A stretch of DNA of 64,000 nucleotides from Syncephalis plumigaleata (lineage: Eukaryota; Zoopagomycota; Zoopagomycetes; Zoopagales; Piptocephalidaceae). Made by a program: the position numbers and the translations under genes. Each line of letters starts with the position of its first letter. Position 1 is the first letter of the stretch. The notes under the pieces were generated by a model that made no database searches, was not told where the DNA came from, and worked only from the letters and a program-made list of their open reading frames with translations. This document shows positions 44,550 through 54,350 of the stretch, one piece after another. The DNA is taken from positions 62,001 through 126,000 of the forward strand of contig JAIXMF010000011.1 of NCBI GenBank assembly GCA_025201365.1. Direction: 5' to 3'.

Positions 44550-45891
44550 ATCACTACGTATCTGCTAGTCTGCACTCCTGTCACTTTTGTTTATTGTTGC
44601 TATCACTATCCTCTCATATTATTCTTATCAAAAAGATCAATCAATCAATCACCCACACACACACTCTTATCTTGCAGTAATATTTCCTTTAGCTTTACCC
44701 GCTAAACATCAAACCGCAACCATTACTGTTGCCGTGTAAATTAAATAAGCACACACACACGCACCCCCTCGTCGTCTCGTCGTGTTCTCACTTGGTCAGA
44801 GCTGTGATTATTACGGATAATCATCTTCTTGTGTACCAGTTTATTACATGGCATTGGTGGCGTCTTTATTTCGTGGTACAGCTACTTTTGGTAATCAAAA
44901 GTGTTAACATCGATAGTGGTTTATTCTCCGAGTGCCTCGTGGCTCCTTTGGTGGTCACATTCTAGCAACGTTTCATTGTACGCTCTCGCTTCAACGTGTG
45001 AAGGTGGCGCACCGGTTAGGAATACGTTTGTCGTCATATCACATCATCAATTCTTCTCCCCCTTCTTTTTTGTATATTTCCATTCTACCTATTTAGAAGT
45101 GTTCACTCGTCATTGTCAGTCCTCCGATTGCCGTTAAATTAACCAGTTTCACACTCTTCGCTCGCTCGTTGGCAGACACTCGCACTCGCACACTCGCAAA
45201 ACTTTTTTTTCATTTTGTCGTTTGCTATTGCGTGCACCTGTGGGTGTTGAGGTTCTACTCGTTTGCAACCAGTTATTTGCTTTCTTCTCTTATCAATACA
45301 TCATCATCGTCATCATCATCATCTGACGCATGGTGTATTTGTTAAGCAGACTGCAGTACAGTTGCGTATGATCGTGTGGTGTGTTTCTCTCTCGCTTTAA
45401 CTTATTGAACAATATTGCACTTTTACTCTACTGTGCAGTAGTAACTTTCATTTATTAACGACAGTCACACAAACACATACACACAAACAAACACAATACC
45501 TTTCTCTTTCCTCCATTCTTCCATTATACTGTCAATTTCGATTAACGCTGGTCGCTTATCATTCAATTCTTCTTCCTCTGCACTCACTCTATAGAATGCA
45601 ACAACACTACACACGTCGCTACACCCATATTACCCGAGCCGCTTCTACCGTCATGGTCACCGTTACAACCAAGGCAGGATCCACTCGTCACTTGCCGTGT
45701 GGTGGATTATGCCTACGCAAGTTAGCCGCTTCACGTCAACAACGCTCGAATGCGACAAACTACTCGTCACGTCTACGTGCTCGCCATCAACCTAGCAGTG
45801 TTAGTGCTTGCTCCGCTGGTGCCACCGCAACAACGTGTGCTGCCACATCCACGAAACACCAGTGGTACTCGCTCCATCTCTCGTGCCGGCC

Positions 45892-46410
45892 ATGGCCATG
45901 CATCATCGTATGGATGGATCGTTAAAACCCAAGAAAACCGTTCGTTTTAGTCGTTTTGAACGAGTATTCGAAGCTCACTCGCCAAGTGACTACGATCGTA
46001 GTTCGATTGCTCCCCGTTACGAGGCATTACTCACTTGGCGTCGTATATCAAACATGACACGCATGAACAGCAATGCGTACTCTGTGTCGCAACCACCATC
46101 CAATACTCAGGCTCTGGTGGGTTCGCCCATCGTAGTGGTCGATAGTAGCGTAGATTGTGCGCTAACCTCGACCATTGCACATGGCACAGATCTACGCATG
46201 TTCTCCGAGAAGGCTCATCATGTTTATCCTCCACACACGACAGCCTTACCGCTAAATAAATCAGCATCCAATGTTTGGACGTGTGACAATACATCAAGTA
46301 TGCCTACGTCTACGATTGCTGCTGCTACCAACATCTCCAATACCATTCCTACTACTCCCAATACCACTTCTGCCGTCGTCAACGGTCATGTACGTTCAGT
46401 GGTTATGTAA
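45892..46410 (+). CDS. small protein with RVxF-type motif (uncertain extent)
   Basis: From the ATG at 45892 the ORF encodes 172 aa: MAMHHRMDGSLKPKKTVRFS, then RFERVFEAHSPSDYDRSSIA, then a Ser/Thr/Asn-rich low-complexity tail. KTVRF fits the RVxF docking motif of protein phosphatase 1, and the following VFEAHSPSDYDRSS resembles a block found after a VRF motif in many fungal proteins of unknown role (from memory). A different frame just upstream (45760-45900) encodes a hydrophobic stretch (HVYVLAINLAVLVLAPLVPP) that could be a transmembrane segment of the same protein if the frame is broken by a base error; an ATG-led ORF at 45596 lies in a third frame. So the true N-terminus is unresolved. Confidence 0.5.
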   Translation: MAMHHRMDGSLKPKKTVRFSRFERVFEAHSPSDYDRSSIAPRYEALLTWRRISNMTRMNSNAYSVSQPPSNTQALVGSPIVVVDSSVDCALTSTIAHGTDLRMFSEKAHHVYPPHTTALPLNKSASNVWTCDNTSSMPTSTIAAATNISNTIPTTPNTTSAVVNGHVRSVVM

Positions 46411-47847
46411 CTGACGCTGGCGTGTTTTTACACATGGCTGCCGTACTTGAATCGACATTACCATGACTGATCAAAGAAGAAGAAAATACTGCACTGCTAT
46501 TAACAAAATACCAACCACTATTATAACGACCTAATGACGCTTATTATTTCTATCCCTAGACCATCATCCCGCCATTATAACACTTTGCTTTTTTATTGTA
46601 CCATCACATTGACTTGTTGCCTTAGTATTTAATATCTATTTCTATTGCATTTTCTTTCACTTTTTATATTACTTTTACACTTCCCCCTCCCACATTGACA
46701 CTTTTTATATAGATACACTGCTGTGTTGTATCCATTATCATTTCCTTTCTCCCTCTCTCCTCTTCACTTCTCCTGCTGACATATTCCAATGGTGTGCTAG
46801 TCTACCATTTGTAGCGATAGCCAAAAAGCAGGTGTCGGCTCACTTTTTCGCCCCGACATCATTTGCGTTTTGACCTTTGCTTCGGGTCTTTTTTACCCTT
46901 TATTTCTTTTTACACTTATAGAGACTGCTATCGATGTCAGTCGATGACCAACCCTTTTGCTGCTGATCGATCGAATGGAACATCGGCCAATGCAACGAAT
47001 ACACTTTTCAGTGCGCTCGGCCTTTCTGCACAGTTCGGTCACCTTGACCACATTTGCTTCTACGTGTCTCACGACCACTCCCACCCCACATCACCAATGT
47101 TGAACTATTTCTTTTAGTTTTTCTTATACACGCACACACGTATTCCGTCATCCATGTCAATTGGCTGCTTTTTGTTAGTTCTCTTGACAGGGATGACGTT
47201 TTCAGTAGTGATCTATCGGTATGCAATAAATCGAGACAATTATAGAATATATATATATATATAGATATAGATGTAATAACATACATGATACTGGTATATG
47301 TTATTTGATAAGGTAACCTGCTTACATAATTCATTCATTAATAATGTGCTTTGTTTAGTTTATTAGGATGGAAAAGCAATGCTATGCTATGCTATGCTTA
47401 CTCTTGTGTTGAGTAGTTCTATGTATACGAAATACAAGTATGGTTATGATGTTGTGCGTTGAATGTAAATGTCCGATGAACAATAAGCTAGTTGCTATTC
47501 ATGGCGAATAATTATCGTAAAAGAATGCTAATATCATTTATCGCATAGTGTCAAGTCTATGCTTTTTGTTGATGATAACCATGGTTGTACAGCCATGATT
47601 ATCTACGCAGGATCACTAACAGGAAAGCCTGTTGAACTGTTGGTGACTTTAGGTGACCTCTAGTACTGGAAAATAAATAATGAAAGAAGGTAATAAATAG
47701 AAAAACAAGTTGGACAGATAAAGTGTAAACTAAAAGAAAGAAGAGAACGTATAAATATGCACTGAAAAGGTAGTCCAATAGCGCAAATGGCTAACTATAG
47801 CTCATAAAAGTAGTAGTAGTAGATGATGTGGAATAAAGTAAAGATTC
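46411..47847. other. intergenic
   Basis: C/T-rich 3' flank to about 46,900, then A/T-rich. A 57-codon ORF at about 46948-47118 (begins MTNPFAADRSNGTSANATNT) has no recognised feature. A (GCTAT)3 tract lies at 47381-47398. No firm gene. Confidence 0.45.
47381..47398 (+). repeat. (GCTAT)n microsatellite
   Basis: Three GCTAT units plus GCT, same unit as at 43461-43483. Confidence 0.85.
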
Positions 47848-48751
47848 CTATTGAAGCCAACTAAGTACTCGTGCTGCTGAAGTAACGTTAACAGGAATAT
47901 CATCGTCTGGTTCTGTAGCATATCTGGAAATACTAAGATCTCGCTCGACAAGCATAACGAATCGCTTGTACCGTTTACGCGCGCCCATAATCTCGTGAGA
48001 TAAATCGACGGGCATGCAAAGACGACGACAAAGTTCGCCGTTCCCGTCACTTGCTAGCGTGACCTCGCCCGGTTTACCGGTGAGATTGTGTGCTTGACTC
48101 CATGCATTCATTACGAAGATGTCCTCGGTTGCCACGCCCACGATCTTATCGACGCCGCTACTCATTAGTAATGAACTCGTGCGAATGAACGAGATCAAAT
48201 GATCGTTACAAGCGGGTGAGAATGGACTAGGCACGCCAAATAGTATGGTACGATTACCGGCCAGTTCACGATGTAACGGACGAATGGAGACCGGTAGAGT
48301 TCAGAGGAAGAAGCGGGGCGTTTGGATTAGCGGGAAGAAGAAAGCGTAAGGTAATATCGGGTAGACGTGGTCGATTCGCTAGGATAGGAATGGTGGCTGA
48401 GCTGTTCTCCTCGAGTATGAGCGTCTCTTCCGGCTGGTAGATAGACGATCTAAATGACAAGTGACGCTGCGGATGCAACAAGGGACTACCGCCATCACCG
48501 GTACCTGGTGCCGGCCTACGTACATGGATCGACAGGGGACGCAACACTCTGGGTGGCGGCGGTGGAGGAGGCATTCGTCTGGCGTGCGAGGGTCTAGGCG
48601 GGCCACTGTAACTCTCGGAACGACGAGGTGGATGCTCGAATGTTTGGCGACTGCTACGATTGCTGCGACTAGCATGCTCTTGAGGAGGGAAGAAATAGCG
48701 ATGACCGCCACCAATATCCATAGCGATAGTGTGTCGCTTTGTACTGGCCAT
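47848..48751 (-). CDS. divergent type II peroxiredoxin with Pro-rich N-terminus
   Basis: Minus strand, no intron. The N-terminal ~130 residues from MASTKRHTIAMDIGGGHRYF are Arg/Pro-rich with a poly-Pro run (RRMPPPPPPPRV) and probably disordered; an ATG at 48796 would add 15 residues. Then a peroxiredoxin-5-type domain: LPDITLRFLLPANP, ILFGVPSPFSPACNDHLISF (canonical PGAFTPTC becomes PSPFSPAC; the peroxidatic Cys is kept), GVDKIVGVATEDIFVMNAWS, LASDGNGELCRRL and a C-terminal AARVLSWLQ. The two parts lie in frames that differ by one base at about 48300 (an extra T in a TT), so one consensus error is suspected. Known family reaction: reduction of peroxides via Cys. Activity here is uncertain because the active-site loop is altered. 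Confidence 0.75.
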
Positions 48752-48796
48752 TTTGTACTGTGCTATATTAACGTACAAATATCTATTATAGAACAT

Positions 48797-50946
48797 AGGT
48801 TAGCGTTAGTATACATGGTAATCAAGCCGAGGAATATTGCAACGTATTATGAACGAAGAGATTATTATTATCATTCTTATTTTGACATGCTTAATTAGCC
48901 GTTTTTATAATCAAATACTAGGACACTTTGTTATCATCATTATCATCTAAATACTTACACAATAGCTAAAATAGCAGAATCAATGATGACAAAGATAATG
49001 ATGTAAAATAATCAAATAGTAAGTGCTTTAAACAATAGTAGTGGCTTTAGCGGATTAAGTAATAAACCGGTCCGTTTCTAAAGTCACGTCAGGCTTTATA
49101 TAGATATATAGTTTTGTAAGTACATAAGAAAGAACACGAGATAGAGCAGAGAATACCGTTCAATAATGGATATAGGTAAAACGAGAGCGGAAAAAGTCGA
49201 GGAAAGTGCGTGTGCGTCACCACACATGCTCGGCGGTTAATGAGTTTGCGAAGCCGGGATATACAAAAATGAGCCTAGTGACAATGTGACAGGAATCCTA
49301 CCGATGATGGTGATGATGATGGCAAAGAAAACGCGCGGTCAATTCACCATACTAATATTTGTTTAATCGGTCTTTTTTCTTACAAAGTGTGCACAGCGCG
49401 AGCGTGCCATCTGCGTGTATGTGTGTGTGTGTGTGCGCACACGCCTACTTACCATAGCTAGCATGAACAAGGATGCTTAATGGCTAATATGCAGAATGCA
49501 GTAATAGTCGGATTAAACCAATAGCGTAAAATACAAGTACAAAAATGGAAATTATCAGTCACTGGTGAGGTGTCCGACTCTTCATACGAATGCCATTGAG
49601 TGACTTCGTAATCTATATACCCATATCATGGATAAATATTGTAACATCTATAATTATCCAGGCTAAACTAATCATATAATATCCAAAGATCCATGGGCTG
49701 CTTGGCATGCTAATACAAAAAAAACATTCGCTTGTACATTAGAACTGAGCACGCGTGTGCAAAAATGAGTGCATCACAGGGAGAACGTATTGGCTAATCA
49801 CACAATGAAATAATGTTGATGATGGCGCGTGATCATTGAAATCATGGTAGGTGAGGTTGAAGCAACAAAAAACGATGTCTATCCTGGTATTATTAATGAT
49901 AATGATAATGATAATGATGGAGAGGATGGAGAGGATGGGTTGCAGTGCAGCATGCATCATTGTGAGTATCAAGTGTCAATGCGAGAGAAGCGGAATGCAA
50001 CTCCAAAAGCTATACAATGTCACGAGTAATGATTGCTGCCTAACCAGTCGAGAATGCTCAGGAATGAAGCGCGAAATAGAGGGAGCATGCAGTGCACAAC
50101 AACAAAGGCATCGTAGAATTGTAGCCTCATGAGGTGTCATGGCATATTCCCAACAGAGAGCGGTGTAATCACCGCTGCATTAGACTGTGGTGCAACGCAG
50201 TGAGGGACCAACACGCATATGCATGTAGAACTCGTTATTTGAAGGAGCCGGTAAATCGGACATGTTCACGCGGTCCGATAATGATAATTGCTAAAATTAC
50301 TACGACAACAATAATAATCATGTTCTAGCGTGACTATAGAGTGAGTGGATAGTCTGCTGTACGACATGTTGGTTCATTCAACGCGTGTATGACCAATCCC
50401 TCTCTCTCGCTCTTTCTCTTGCTCTTTTTTTTCTGCTAACACCATGTCAGGGCCAGTTAGTCACGTCTATTGCTGCCGGATATTGTGATGCCGGGACATG
50501 ACTATAATGCATTATTGCTGATGCACTACCATAATCGCTAGTTGATGTCGAGTCTGCCATGTGCTGCATAGGGCCTAGTCATATGATTATCATGAGTAGA
50601 CGAATGACACGGCTACTGATAGTGATGTTGATGAGGATATTGCAGTATTCATGTTCACGTATTTGCTTTCTGCAATTCGGTGTTTCCACATTCAGGTGCT
50701 ATACACCGCACACGTCCATTTGCAGTCTTGTATAAATCGAATTGAAACGGGTTTGTACGAGTTCCATTGTATACGTTCAAATGAAGTGACGTAACTCACG
50801 CCCGCCCATTCATCTCGCCTCGTGTGTGCGGTGATAAACGATCCGCTCTCTCGTTCCTTGTTCCATATTGCACTCTAGTTTCGCTCTTCACCCACTTTCG
50901 TCTACACTTTAGTTTCTCTGCTAGTTAACTACTATTAAACTCAACA
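48797..50946. other. intergenic between two peroxiredoxin genes
   Basis: About 2.1 kb without a convincing gene. Contains (GT)n at about 49415-49435 and short matches to the accessory-region repeats: CTAATATGCAGAATGCAGT near 49483 resembles 2591, and GGATTAAACCAATAGC near 49510 equals 2035-2050. TGATAATGATAATG repeats lie at 49893-49917. Confidence 0.5.
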
Positions 50947-51933
50947 ATGGTACGTTATACTAGTCGTGCTCTACTGCTTAATCTCATTAATTTATTGAAT
51001 CATTGCAGGTTATCAAGGTCGGTGACACGCTACCAAGTGCTACTCTCAAGTATGCAAAGTACGATAGCGCGAATCCTAATGCGTGCAGCATGCCACAAAC
51101 ACTCGAGACTACCGAGTGTAAGTTAACGCACGTTGATAGTGTATTTGCGAATGATACTCAATCAGTACAATTATTATATCGTGTTTAGTCTTCAAGGGCA
51201 AAAAGGCGGTTATCTTTGCAGTGCCAGGTAGGTCGATGTGATACGCGTCATGGAATGCGCTTTATTGATGCCTATACTTATTGTCTATCATTTGCTAGGT
51301 GCCTTCACGCCTACATGCAGTGTGAACCATGTTCCCGGTTTCCTTGATTATTATCCTCAACTCAAGGATAAGAATGTTGATGTGGTCGCCTGTGTTGCTA
51401 CCAAGTAAGCTATACTATACCATAATTGCTTTCATTCACTATTACTAACTGTGCATTATCTAGTGATGTTTTGTAAGTGCGCTCATTAGTATACATATTA
51501 TAGTCGAAGCCTAATGGACAAATAACCTGCTATTAGCGTTATGGATGCTTGGGGAAAGAACCAGAACGTTGAAGATAAGATTGTAAGTGATCTATCCCGG
51601 TTACGAATAAAAGCTACTCGTCTAATTGACTATAATGTCATTCTATTCCCTCTATTAGCTTATGCTTAGCGATGGCAATGGTCAGTTCTGCGAGGAACTC
51701 GGATTAATACAAGGTAAGTATCCCATGTCATCATCCATCGCGATATCATTATGTTTCAATTTCTTGATTCATTGCTAATAATCGTGCTAGATCTTACGCG
51801 TGCTGGTATGGGAGCACGTCGTGCTCAACGATTTGCCCTGGTCGTCGATGATCTTAAGGTTACCTACGTGGGTGTGGAGGAAGGTCCAGGAGTTAGTTTG
51901 AGCGGTGCTGAAGCTGTCCTAGCTCACTTGTAA
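50947..51933 (+). CDS. type II peroxiredoxin (Prx5/Ahp1 family)
   Basis: Eight exons: 50947-50949 (ATG only), 51009-51117, 51189-51227, 51299-51404, 51464-51472 (9 nt), 51537-51582, 51659-51713 and 51791-51933; 169 aa. Motifs: VIKVGDTLPSATLKY, PGAFTPTCSVNHVPGFLDYY (peroxidatic Cys), VFVMDAWGKNQNV, LSDGNGQFCEELGL and RFALVVDDLKVTYVGVEEGP. Length fits cytosolic Prx5-type enzymes. Known role: thiol-dependent reduction of hydrogen peroxide and alkyl hydroperoxides. All phases close. It lies head-to-head with a divergent relative 2.2 kb upstream. Confidence 0.95.
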
Positions 51934-52010
51934 AGAAGCACGCCACAGGGAATATGTTATTAACAAAAGGCAGCATATTTTGCTTGCTAACTTGTTTTAA
52001 ATAAACTACA

Positions 52011-52137
52011 AGGTTTTCCAACCTGTTAACATAGTTAGCATATACTTTTTATTAATGAATATTATTGCATATGAGTTAGCACCATTAGTAAACATAAACG
52101 TTAATGACTAACTATGTTAATTGGTTGGAAAACTCCT
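52011..52137. mobile_element. foldback/MITE-like element upstream of CMR1
   Basis: Inverted arms at 52011-52038 (AGGTTTTCCAACC... to ...ACATAGTTAG) and 52108-52137 match at about 26 of 28 positions with one 2-nt indel. The 70-bp core is A/T-rich and non-coding. No target duplication was identified. Confidence 0.7.
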
Positions 52138-52296
52138 GTAATACGAGCACTGCGAAACATGAGATGGTTAAGAAAAAAAACAAACAAACACTTGCACACA
52201 GTCCTTTTTTCTTCTTACTTGCGCTCCTGGCAGTATTTTATTTTCTACCAAGTATACTGTAGACTAGTTGTTCTTACCTATTATCTATTAGCTATT

Positions 52297-54098
52297 ATGT
52301 CAGCCAATGCAGGGCTTAGTGATTATGAATTGGCTCGTCTAGAGAATATTCGACGCAATCAAGAAGTGCTAGCCTCGTTGAATATACCAACGCGTATTGC
52401 CACACCGTCACCGCACTCATTGGAGAAGCGCAAACCAGCTGGCGCACAACGCTCACCAACCGTTAAGAGGAGAGTGGTTACCGAGGTACGGGTGCCCACA
52501 AGAAAGTCGGCTCGCTTACGCGGAAAACCACCCGTCCTAAACAAGGATACATTAGCGGCGATACCGACGAATATTAAACAGGAGAATCCTGATAGGCAAT
52601 TACGCAAACGTATCGAGGATGATATTGATTTGGCATTAGCGGCCGATGTATCCGGTCGTGGTGGACAGCAACGCTTCTCTCGCTTGCTCACGAGCATTGC
52701 CGAGGCAGGACTTGGACCGAAAAGGGAGGTGGACGAAGACACGGCACGCAATGTGGCTCAGCTACGCGATACTTTCTCGCAGATGCGTATACTACACGAG
52801 GATGACGGTACCGTAAAGGTGACCCCGGAACGTATCTATTGCGCAGCATTCCATCCTAGTCAACAGATGCTAGTGGCGGCCGGTGATAGGAGAGGCACAT
52901 TAGGATTCTGGGATGCCAGTATCACGATAAATAGCAATGGCAGTAGCAATGATAATTATATTAAGGTGAAAGAGGAGAATGACGATAAGGAGAATGACTC
53001 GCTACTGCACAGATCACCATCATCCATAAGGAGTAGTAGACGCATTAAAGGTAACTACAAGGATGAGCTAACAACAAGGAGGGTAAGCTAGTATGTACTA
53101 ACGTGTATAATGCTTACATCTAGTGGAGAATACGGTAGCGGATGATGGTGACATGGCAACTGAAGAGATTGACGATCAGTCAGATCCAGTCTACACGTAT
53201 ACACCTCACACGGCGACCTTATCATCATTGAAATATACCGCGGATGGTACTCGACTATTTACATCAGGATACGATGGTACTATTCGTTATTTGGATATGA
53301 AATCACAGCGATTCATGGAGGCATATTATTACGATGAATCCGAATTATTAATTTCCAGTATTGATATGGATCCCACAAATGCTGATGTCGTATGGTTCAG
53401 CACGAATAATGGCGAAGTTGGTCGTTGCGACACACGAGTGAGGAAGAGGCGCAACACTGATTTATATCCATTGCTGGAGAAGAAGATCGGCTGTATCAGT
53501 ATAAATCCATGTAGTGATAGGTCGCACTACATCGCGACATCTTCATTAGATCGTACGCTACGTATATGGGATGCGCGTAATTTATCAAAGAATGTCGATG
53601 ACATTGCATCGCTGGAGGCTATTTCGGAATTCACTCATGGCAAGAGTGTCACATCGGGTTACTGGTCGTCTAATGGCAATCAGATTGTATCCACTTGTTA
53701 CGATGACACATTGCGTATATTCAATATAAACAGCGGCACAGCAACACCCTCGCTTGAGTCGCCCGTCAAGATACGTCATAATTGTCAGACTGGAAGGTAA
53801 TCGATACTCAATGCACGATATCAACATAATTACTAACTATTGCTACTACTTTATTAGATGGCTGACTATGCTTCGTGCCCAATGGATGCAGTATGAGCGT
53901 ACACATCCTACGTTTGTTATTGGTAATATGCGCCACGCAGTTGATATGTTCTCGGCGATGACGGGCGAACTCATATGGACGCTAACTGCACCGGGTATTC
54001 TTACGGCTGTACCCGCAGTAGTAGCAACACATCCTATGCAACATGCAGTTGTAGGCGGTACATCCAGTGGCCGTATGCTAATATGGTCTAAAGAATAA
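52297..54098 (+). CDS. CMR1: CMR1/WDR76 WD40 protein
   Basis: Exons 52297-53082, 53129-53796 and 53858-54098; 564 aa from MSANAGLSDYELARLENIRR, the typical CMR1 N-terminus. The basic Arg/Lys-rich N-terminal region (VPTRKSARLRGK) suits DNA binding. WD40 blades follow: CAAFHPSQQMLVAAGDRRGT LGFWD, LFTSGYDGTIRYLD, YIATSSLDRTLRIWDAR and CYDDTLRIFN. The closing part has RWLTMLRAQWMQYERTHPTF and GGTSSGRMLIWSKE. Known role: DNA-damage and proteostasis-linked nuclear factor binding histones/DNA. An ORF extends upstream to 52114 only because the right arm of the foldback element is open; the start at 52297 is preferred. Confidence 0.9.
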
Positions 54099-54106
54099 AT
54101 ACAAGA

Positions 54107-54166
54107 TTCTCCAACTAGTAAACTTTTATGTAATTAACAAAAAAACAAAGTTATTTGGTTGGAGAA
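54107..54166. repeat. foldback repeat downstream of CMR1
   Basis: Arms 54107-54125 and 54148-54166 pair at about 15 of 19 positions. The outer TTCTCCAAC resembles the TTTTCCAACC of the element at 52011-52137. It lies in the 3' UTR, 9 bp after the CMR1 stop. Confidence 0.6.
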
Positions 54167-54350
54167 ACCATCTGTTCATTCCACCATTTTCATTTTCTTA
54201 CTCGTCATTCGTCATTTGTGTGATAGCATTTCATTATACTACACGCTAGTTTATTCTATCTTTCTTGAAGATTATCGACACAAACACAGACGCATATATA
54301 CACGCAATCAAGGTGTTTATACGCAGTATATATAGATATATATATATGCC

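Larger units (their letters stand above)
39475..45595. other. gene-poor region of about 6 kb with microsatellites
   Basis: Short ORFs on both strands here have no domain, no intron-exon logic and often derive from simple repeats. Tracts seen: (CAGA)11 at 42035-42078 followed by (CA)n, (TCA)n at 42855-42879, (CTG)n then (GCTAT)n at 43438-43483, (ACT)n then (TGT)n at 44508-44549, (CT)n near 44117-44134. The plus strand becomes C/T-rich from about 43,900 to 45,600, which could be promoter or 5' UTR of the ORF that follows. An unrecognised long non-coding transcript cannot be excluded. Confidence 0.5.

Noticed and set aside
40780-45137. Many short ORFs in the gene-poor region
   Set aside because: Most derive from microsatellites or C/T-rich DNA and show no domain or codon pattern shared with the real genes.
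46948-47118. 57-codon ORF as a gene
   Set aside because: No domain, no conserved context; could be a first exon, but no following exon was found.
52114-52296. N-terminal extension of CMR1 by 61 codons
   Set aside because: It starts in the arm of the foldback element, and CMR1 proteins begin near the SDYELARLENI block.
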